From Bacteroidetes bacterium GWB2_32_14 (GTDB taxonomy: Bacteria; Bacteroidota; Bacteroidia; Bacteroidales; UBA12077): a DNA stretch of 39,370 nucleotides. The stretch lies in contig MENK01000021.1 in the NCBI GenBank assembly GCA_001768235.1, forward strand, positions 1 to 39,370, read 5' to 3'. The notes below the pieces were generated by a model that made no database searches, was not told the origin of the DNA, and was given only the letters and a program-made list of their open reading frames with translations. A program made the position numbers and the translations under genes. This document shows, in pieces, positions 36,101 to 39,370 of the stretch; the first letter of the stretch is position 1; the number at the start of each line of letters is the position of its first letter.

Positions 36101-36231
36101 GCTGTAAGATCAGGAAACACATCAACATCCATATTTGTAACTGTTCTCATTCCAAAAACAACCAACAATACTGAACAAAGCAGAACTAAATACTTGTTGT
36201 TCAGCGAGAATTTTATAATATTATTTAACAC
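33130..36231 (-). CDS. Heavy-metal RND efflux pump (CusA/CzcA family)
   Basis: A 1033-residue inner-membrane pump of the HME-RND group, full length, starting at GTG 36231 (GTG TTA AAT AAT). Helix 1 is followed by VDVFPDLTAPTVVI and GMASEEVERLVTFPIE. TM4 has MSLGGMAIAIGSLVDDAIIDVENV with the acidic residues of the proton path. The second porter half has RIDHMLSGTRANIAIKLFG. The positions of the E. coli CusA methionine triad are not clearly filled: SLTLSVVTKPG and SAEIDIN have no Met. A Cu(I)/Ag(I) substrate therefore cannot be claimed, and Zn, Co, Ni, Cd or Cu all remain open. The ATGA overlap with DUF3147 shows coupling. Upstream lies an inserted S23-type gene. Confidence 0.92.
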   Translation of the reverse strand: MLNNIIKFSLNNKYLVLLCSVLLVVFGMRTVTNMDVDVFPDLTAPTVVIMTDAHGMASEEVERLVTFPIETAVNGATDVRRVRSASSQGFSFVWVEFDWGTDIFKARQIVSEKLISVSTQMPLGIGQPVLAPQSSVMGEIFFIGMQADSTSMMDLRTIAEWNVKPLVLATGGVSQVTIIGGDYKQYQVLANPHKMKYYHVSMTELANVCKGVSQNSTGGVVRQYGNEYVVRGIARTSDLEDLGNSYIKSAKGKSIKIRDVAEVKIGGAIKMGHASENAKPAIIISISKQPNANTLDVTQRIEENLAVLRKTLPADVKLDTKIFRQADFIETSVRNVQNALMEGGIFVIIILFVFLGSFRTTIISLLAIPLSLLGAIIVMKSLGITINTMSLGGMAIAIGSLVDDAIIDVENVYKRLRQNNQKPLEKRLSSFTVVFEASKEIRASILNATLIIMVAFLPLFFLSGMEGRMLQPLGISFVVSLFVSLVVAMTLTPLLCKMMLTNEKYLARNENEKWLVRKLSFYYEQSLSWALKHKKAVIISTLGLFIISLVAFSTLGRSFLPEFNEGSLTLSVVTKPGVSLEESNHLGNLVETEMLLIPEISSTARRTGRGELDEHSQTTNSAEIDINFMLKERSQQEFLADVRKTLSRIPGIAFTVGQPLGHRIDHMLSGTRANIAIKLFGNDLNRMFSVGNQIKSAIVDIEGLVDVNVDQQVEIPQIQIRANRDMLAQYGITIEQFNEFIDIAFGGEKLADIYEGQRSFDLVLRLDKDYTETIEGIRSSLIDTYDGKKVPLEQVADIVSVSGPSSISRENVQRKIVISANVAERDLRSVVRDIQKNIDENVRLPEGYRVEYGGQFESEAKASRTLMLTSVIAILIIFLLLFQEFKNFKLAGIILLNLPLALIGGVFSIWFTSGILSIPAIIGFITLFGIATRNGILLISNYQKLQNQGISLYETVTKGSSDRLNAILMTALTAALALIPLALKGDLSGNEIQSPMAKVILGGLLTSTLLNIYIVPIVYSILNNRGIIKPKKI

Positions 36232-36236
36232 AGTGT

Positions 36237-36714
36237 GAAATTTTTAATTTTAAATTATGAATTATGAATTTAAATTCATTGATATTATATGTTTTAGATA
36301 ATATATTTGAATTTACTATCCAACAATTTAGTTGAGTCATATTAATTCCCTTGTGAGGTTTTAACAATGGCTGTTAGTATATTAATGATATGCTCAATTT
36401 CATCCAGGTATTCTTTTACCTATCCTTACCAGTTGACTTTTATCAATTAATCTGAGCCAATAACGAGTTTCTCGTGCTTCTTTTGAAGCAATTGACATCT
36501 TAGCTGCAAAATCTTTTTTAGAAATTGCCGCTGTTGCTTCTTCAACATTTGCACCAATGCTTGTTGCACTTCGAATTAGTTGCTTCGACAAAACATATTC
36601 ATGTTGGGCTGTCATCTGTTTATATAATTCAATGATTCGCAATGCAAAATCGAAAGATTTATCAAGTATTATGTTGTCCTTTTTCATTTTAAACCAATTA
36701 ACATTCAAAATTTC
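36237..36714. other. Presumed insert carrying the S23-type gene
   Basis: About 480 bases lie between the fusion-protein stop (36718) and the pump start (36231) where members of such operons are usually adjacent. It contains the frameshifted four-helix gene and about 100 bases of AT-rich non-coding DNA (36242-36341). GAAATTTTT (36237-36245) and AAAATTTC (36707-36714) form short inverted ends. The limits are inferred and low-complexity sequence weakens the case. Confidence 0.4.
36342..36708 (-). pseudogene. Four-helix-bundle (S23/IVP-type) protein, frameshifted
   Basis: The open frame from 36708 (or, better, ATG 36687, MKKDNIILDKSFDF) reads FALRIIELYKQM, QLIRSATSIGANVEEATAA, AAKMSIASKEARETRYWLRL and IDKSQLVRIG. 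This is the 23S-rRNA-intervening-sequence/four-helix family, usually about 115-120 residues. The frame ends early in KRIPG at 36400. Shifting by one base in the AAAA run (36414-36417) restores KEYLDEIEHIIN, then ILTAIVKTSQGN, and a stop at 36342-36344, a good C-terminal helix. So one extra A (or two missing bases) broke the gene, or the read has an error. The family's role is unknown; relatives include the DGR accessory protein Avd, but no reverse transcriptase is here. Confidence 0.85.
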
Positions 36715-36717
36715 TAA

Positions 36718-38220
36718 TTAGTGTACATGACCAGAATGAGCATCCAAAGTACCTGTTGCCTGAGCCAGTTTAATAAGAATAGCACCTTTAGTTACAATAC
36801 GTTCGCTGCATGTTATTCCTTTTACAATTTCAGTTTTTACCCCGTCAGTACCAGCAATTTTAACTTCTTTTTTTTCAAAAAGCTCAGGCGTAATTTGTAC
36901 ATAAACAAAATAGTTCCCCTGTTCTTCCAATAACGCGGAATTTGGAATGGTAAGTGCTTGCGTATTGCTGATGGTTTTTAAATAGATTTCTACAAATCCT
37001 CCCGAAACGAAGTTTCCTTTATTTTCGATCTGAAGATTTACAGGAATTAGGTAATTATCACCATTAGCACTCTTTCCACACGACAAAACCTTACCGTTCA
37101 ATTGTTCAAACGAGTATGTTTGATTATCGTGTAAGGTTCTGATATTCGCAGAATAAATTAAACTCAAAAGGGATGCGTGTTTCTGCTGCACTTCGGCAGT
37201 TAACATAAGTGTTTTATTTTGAGAGATGGAAGCTATTGGATAACCAGCTTCAACATACTGTCCGTTTTGAACAAATAATTGCTTCACAAACCCATTTATC
37301 GGGCTGGATACTTTTTGTCCTGATAAACTGAAATTTTTATTCAGGTTGTCGAAAGTTGCTTTAGCATTTTCGTATTGATTTTTGGCATTAAGCAAATCTT
37401 TTTCCGAAACAATCTTTTCTTTTGCAAGTTCTTGCGACCTTTCGAAATCTGTTTTTGCTTTTTCATAATTATTTTTAGCTTCAGCAAATCGCACTGAAGA
37501 ATTGTCATTGGCAAGTTCGTTTCCGGAAATGGTAAACAGATCTTGCCCGCTTGAAACATTCTTTCCCTCTAATATATTTTCAGCCGGGAACATTACAATT
37601 CCATTTGTTTTTGCTGAAATTATAACCTCGTCTCCCTGAGTTGATTGCACGAGCGCAGTGGTTTTTATTACCTGCCCGAATGGTTCTTTCAGGGGAAATT
37701 CAGTGGAATAATCAATTTTCCACGACTGTTCTTTTGTAAAAACAGTCGTGTTGGTTTTTGAAACAACAGCTTTTTCTGCTGCTTCGTGGGCTTCTTCTTC
37801 TTGAGCAAAAACAGTTATTCGAGGAACAATTACCTGGAAATTCCCTTCTTCATTTTTAATATCAAAAATGATTTTACCAATGCCTGAAATTTCAGGTGTA
37901 ACATCAAAACTGTAAATACCTTGTTTCAATGGTTCTGTAATTGTTTGACGAATACTTTTTGTTCCAATTATCAAGCTCATGGTAATTGAACTTTCGGGTA
38001 TTGGTTTAAAATCTGCAAGCTTTGTAAAGTGGGCAAGAATATTCGATGTTTCTCCTGCTACAAATGGGTTGGCTTCGGCAAATACTTCAAACAGACCGGA
38101 GTATTCTGTCAGGTAAATCGTAATTTCTTCGCCTTCATGGCCGTGTATTTCCGTTGGATTTTTTTTGCAACTGTAAAGTGCAAAAAACAGAACAATAAAA
38201 TAGAAAAATATATTTTTCAT
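36718..38220 (-). CDS. RND membrane fusion lipoprotein (CusB-type)
   Basis: A 500-residue periplasmic adaptor. The signal MKNIFFYFIVLFFALYSC gives lipid Cys18, followed by a His-containing stretch (EIHGHEGEE). About 25-140 is an N-terminal domain seen in Bacteroidota CusB-like proteins. The rest has the lipoyl/hairpin order: VIISAKTNGIV, a coiled-coil hairpin (about 245-300, with AKNNYEKAKTDFERSQELAK), then SPINGFVKQLFVQNGQYVEAG and barrel strands. The C-terminus ends DAHSGHVH. The His clusters at both ends suggest metal contact. It links the pump to the outer-membrane channel. It follows the His-rich protein gene by 67 bases, and the S23-type insert begins 9 bases after its stop. Confidence 0.9.
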   Translation of the reverse strand: MKNIFFYFIVLFFALYSCKKNPTEIHGHEGEEITIYLTEYSGLFEVFAEANPFVAGETSNILAHFTKLADFKPIPESSITMSLIIGTKSIRQTITEPLKQGIYSFDVTPEISGIGKIIFDIKNEEGNFQVIVPRITVFAQEEEAHEAAEKAVVSKTNTTVFTKEQSWKIDYSTEFPLKEPFGQVIKTTALVQSTQGDEVIISAKTNGIVMFPAENILEGKNVSSGQDLFTISGNELANDNSSVRFAEAKNNYEKAKTDFERSQELAKEKIVSEKDLLNAKNQYENAKATFDNLNKNFSLSGQKVSSPINGFVKQLFVQNGQYVEAGYPIASISQNKTLMLTAEVQQKHASLLSLIYSANIRTLHDNQTYSFEQLNGKVLSCGKSANGDNYLIPVNLQIENKGNFVSGGFVEIYLKTISNTQALTIPNSALLEEQGNYFVYVQITPELFEKKEVKIAGTDGVKTEIVKGITCSERIVTKGAILIKLAQATGTLDAHSGHVH

Positions 38221-38287
38221 ATTGATTTATTTAAAATAAATAATAAGATTGTTGTTGTAAGATGTATAAATTATTGGAAGAAAGGAG

Positions 38288-38686
38288 CTATGAAAGACAA
38301 GGAGGCCCGCGATGGCTTAAAGAATCTAAATAAAATTGGTTTAGTTGTAAATCGTAATTATTAACATGTAAATTTTGAATTTTTGCTAATACAGGAACTA
38401 TAAAAATATCTGTATGAATAAAATCACCAGCCGAATCAACAAACTTGGTTAATGTTGTACTAATATTGAAATGGCAATGATCATGATTTTCAGATTCATC
38501 ATTATGATCTGTGAGAAATTCACCCAGAAGAATCTTATCAGATGTGTTATGTTTGTTAACCGGACAAAGCGATTCACACTCGTCTTTTGATTCGTTGTGG
38601 TGATTATGTGGTATAATACTATGAGCAAAGATGATAATCCAAGCAGAAAGTAACGGAGCTAATATAATTGCCTTATTTTTAATCAC
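38288..38686 (-). CDS. Small His/Cys-rich exported protein, first gene of efflux operon
   Basis: A 132-residue protein starting at GTG 38686, which gives a signal-type helix (residues 4-21, AIILAPLLSAWIIIFAHS). Directly after it comes IIPHNHHNESKDECESLCP with His27, His29, His30, Cys37 and Cys41, then DHNDESENHDHCHFN with more His and Cys. The rest is unremarkable. I recognise the general type (short His-rich exported proteins ahead of metal efflux genes in Bacteroidota) but cannot name a family with certainty. It probably binds a transition metal in the periplasm and hands it over or senses it. A full promoter lies directly upstream, so the mRNA may be leaderless. Confidence 0.7.
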   Translation of the reverse strand: MIKNKAIILAPLLSAWIIIFAHSIIPHNHHNESKDECESLCPVNKHNTSDKILLGEFLTDHNDESENHDHCHFNISTTLTKFVDSAGDFIHTDIFIVPVLAKIQNLHVNNYDLQLNQFYLDSLSHRGPPCLS

Positions 38687-38690
38687 GGGT

Positions 38691-38723
38691 CAAAGATAAA
38701 TCTAAAATCAGAAATTAAACAAA
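38691..38723 (-). promoter_or_regulatory. Promoter of the metal-efflux operon
   Basis: On the minus strand TTTG (38723-38720), a 21-base spacer and TATCTTTG (38698-38691) fit the Bacteroidota promoter. The -7 box ends 4 bases before the GTG start, so the transcript would begin at or next to the start codon. Confidence 0.6.
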
Positions 38724-38780
38724 ATAGTGAGCTAATTTATTCCCGTATTGTTTTTTTAAATTTAAGAAGCTAGCCTTTTT

Positions 38781-38824
38781 GAAGTGCATCCCAAATATTG
38801 GATTCAATATTTGGGGTGCACTTC
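38781..38824. repeat. Long hairpin between T9SS cargo gene and efflux operon
   Basis: Two 20-base arms (38781-38800 and 38805-38824) pair with one mismatch (T38789 against G38816) around loop GATT. It sits after the stop of the T9SS cargo gene and could end that transcript, yet no T-run follows on the minus strand. It may be a terminator of unusual type, a processing site or a remnant of a small mobile element. Confidence 0.6.
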
Positions 38825-38874
38825 ATCTTGAGATAACTTCTTTTTAATAAAATAGGATTTCTCTGTTTTTCAAA

Positions 38875-39370
38875 TTATTTTTTTATAAGTTTTCGAACGA
38901 ATTGCTTTTCATCGATTTTTACTATTATATAATACATCCCTGGAGTAAGATGGCTAATATCAATATCTTGCCCATCAAAAATTTCATAGTCAGAAATTAT
39001 ATTACCGATGATGTTTACAAGTTCTATACGACAACTACCCCTGTTTACAGGAACCTGGATTGTTATTTTATTGTTAGCGGGATTTGGAAATACATTAATC
39101 TTCTTAGCAAGATCAGCATCTATTCCTGTTGCGGTTATAAAAGTTACATGCAAGTCTCCATCGGAAGTAACATTACTCAAGGTGATAGTTCCATCTTGAT
39201 TGTCGGTAACAGTTCCGCTGCCGCTAAATGTTGCTTCATCGAATTCATAACCTTCATTAAAAGTCAATGTAAAGATTTGGCTGCTACCATGTTCAATAGT
39301 TGCACTAATTGGCGAAATACTACCTCCCGTGTTTGCTGACGTGGTAATTTCGTATTGTTTTATAACGAAT
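38875..39370 (-). CDS. T9SS type A cargo protein, C-terminal part (cut by window edge)
   Basis: The frame is open from the window edge to the stop at 38875, at least 164 residues, so the start lies outside. The first part reads ITTSANTGGSISP, SATIEHGSSQIFTLTF, GYEFDEATFSG, SGTVTDNQDGTITLSNVT and DGDLHVTF. This is a beta-grasp bacterial repeat of the kind found in Listeria-type B repeats and many Bacteroidota surface proteins. The last 75 residues are a type A T9SS sorting domain: NVFPNPANNKITI, then LTPGMYYIIVKID and FVRKLIKK. The function of the full protein is unknown. Confidence 0.88.
   Translation of the reverse strand, partial: FVIKQYEITTSANTGGSISPISATIEHGSSQIFTLTFNEGYEFDEATFSGSGTVTDNQDGTITLSNVTSDGDLHVTFITATGIDADLAKKINVFPNPANNKITIQVPVNRGSCRIELVNIIGNIISDYEIFDGQDIDISHLTPGMYYIIVKIDEKQFVRKLIKK

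Noticed and set aside
36342-36708. Diversity-generating retroelement, because S23-type proteins resemble Avd
   Set aside because: No reverse transcriptase and no template/variable repeat pair are visible anywhere in the window.
38029-38364. Plus-strand frame of 111 codons over the fusion-protein start and intergenic gap
   Set aside because: It is antisense to the signal peptide region of the fusion lipoprotein, without motifs or a promoter.
38902-39339. Plus-strand frame of 145 codons at the right edge
   Set aside because: It is antisense to a clear T9SS sorting domain and bacterial repeat, with no recognisable features of its own.

Overview
This AT-rich 39.4-kb window comes from a member of the Bacteroidota, most likely a Bacteroidia-class organism. 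The evidence is type IX secretion (T9SS) sorting domains of both the A and B class, a PorP/SprF protein, futalosine-route menaquinone genes, DUF6132, and promoters of the TTTG / TAnnTTTG type. Rubrerythrin, three superoxide dismutases and a glutamate dehydrogenase end suggest an anaerobe or microaerophile that meets oxygen. I see no tRNA, rRNA, CRISPR array, transposase, integrase or phage gene.

Left part (1-9.5 kb). It opens with the 3' end of a glutamate dehydrogenase gene, then a tight cluster of a two-helix membrane protein with a cysteine pair (DUF6132), a cytosolic thioredoxin and a lipoprotein thioredoxin, then an OsmC-family protein. On the minus strand follow fabD and a pterin pair (6-pyruvoyl-tetrahydropterin-synthase-type protein and folE). 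On the plus strand come mqnB-mqnD (menaquinone) and hldD (heptose). Next is an oxidative-stress block: a DUF1858 CxxC protein, a Mn-type SOD, an Fe-type SOD, rubrerythrin and a nitroreductase.

Middle part (9.5-18.4 kb, mostly minus strand). A TonB-dependent receptor lies behind a third SOD that carries an export signal. A PorP/SprF protein, a PKD-domain lipoprotein (plus strand), a nucleoside-permease-type MFS transporter, a family 2 glycosyltransferase and a Skp/OmpH chaperone follow.

Right part (18.4-39.4 kb). Two giant secreted proteins are divergently transcribed from a 140-bp region: a 2008-residue type A T9SS cargo built from a six-fold bimodular repeat, and a 2200-residue type B cargo with about 17 PKD-like repeats. 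Then comes a minus-strand heavy-metal RND efflux operon: His-rich exported protein, membrane fusion lipoprotein, RND pump, DUF3147 membrane protein, outer-membrane channel. A small frameshifted four-helix-bundle (S23/IVP-type) gene has landed between the fusion protein and the pump. The window ends inside another type A T9SS cargo gene.

The best candidates for something undescribed are the DUF6132-thioredoxin-lipothioredoxin cluster as a possible minimal transmembrane thiol relay, the three-lineage SOD set including an exported enzyme, and the S23 insertion in the metal-efflux operon. None is proven by sequence alone.
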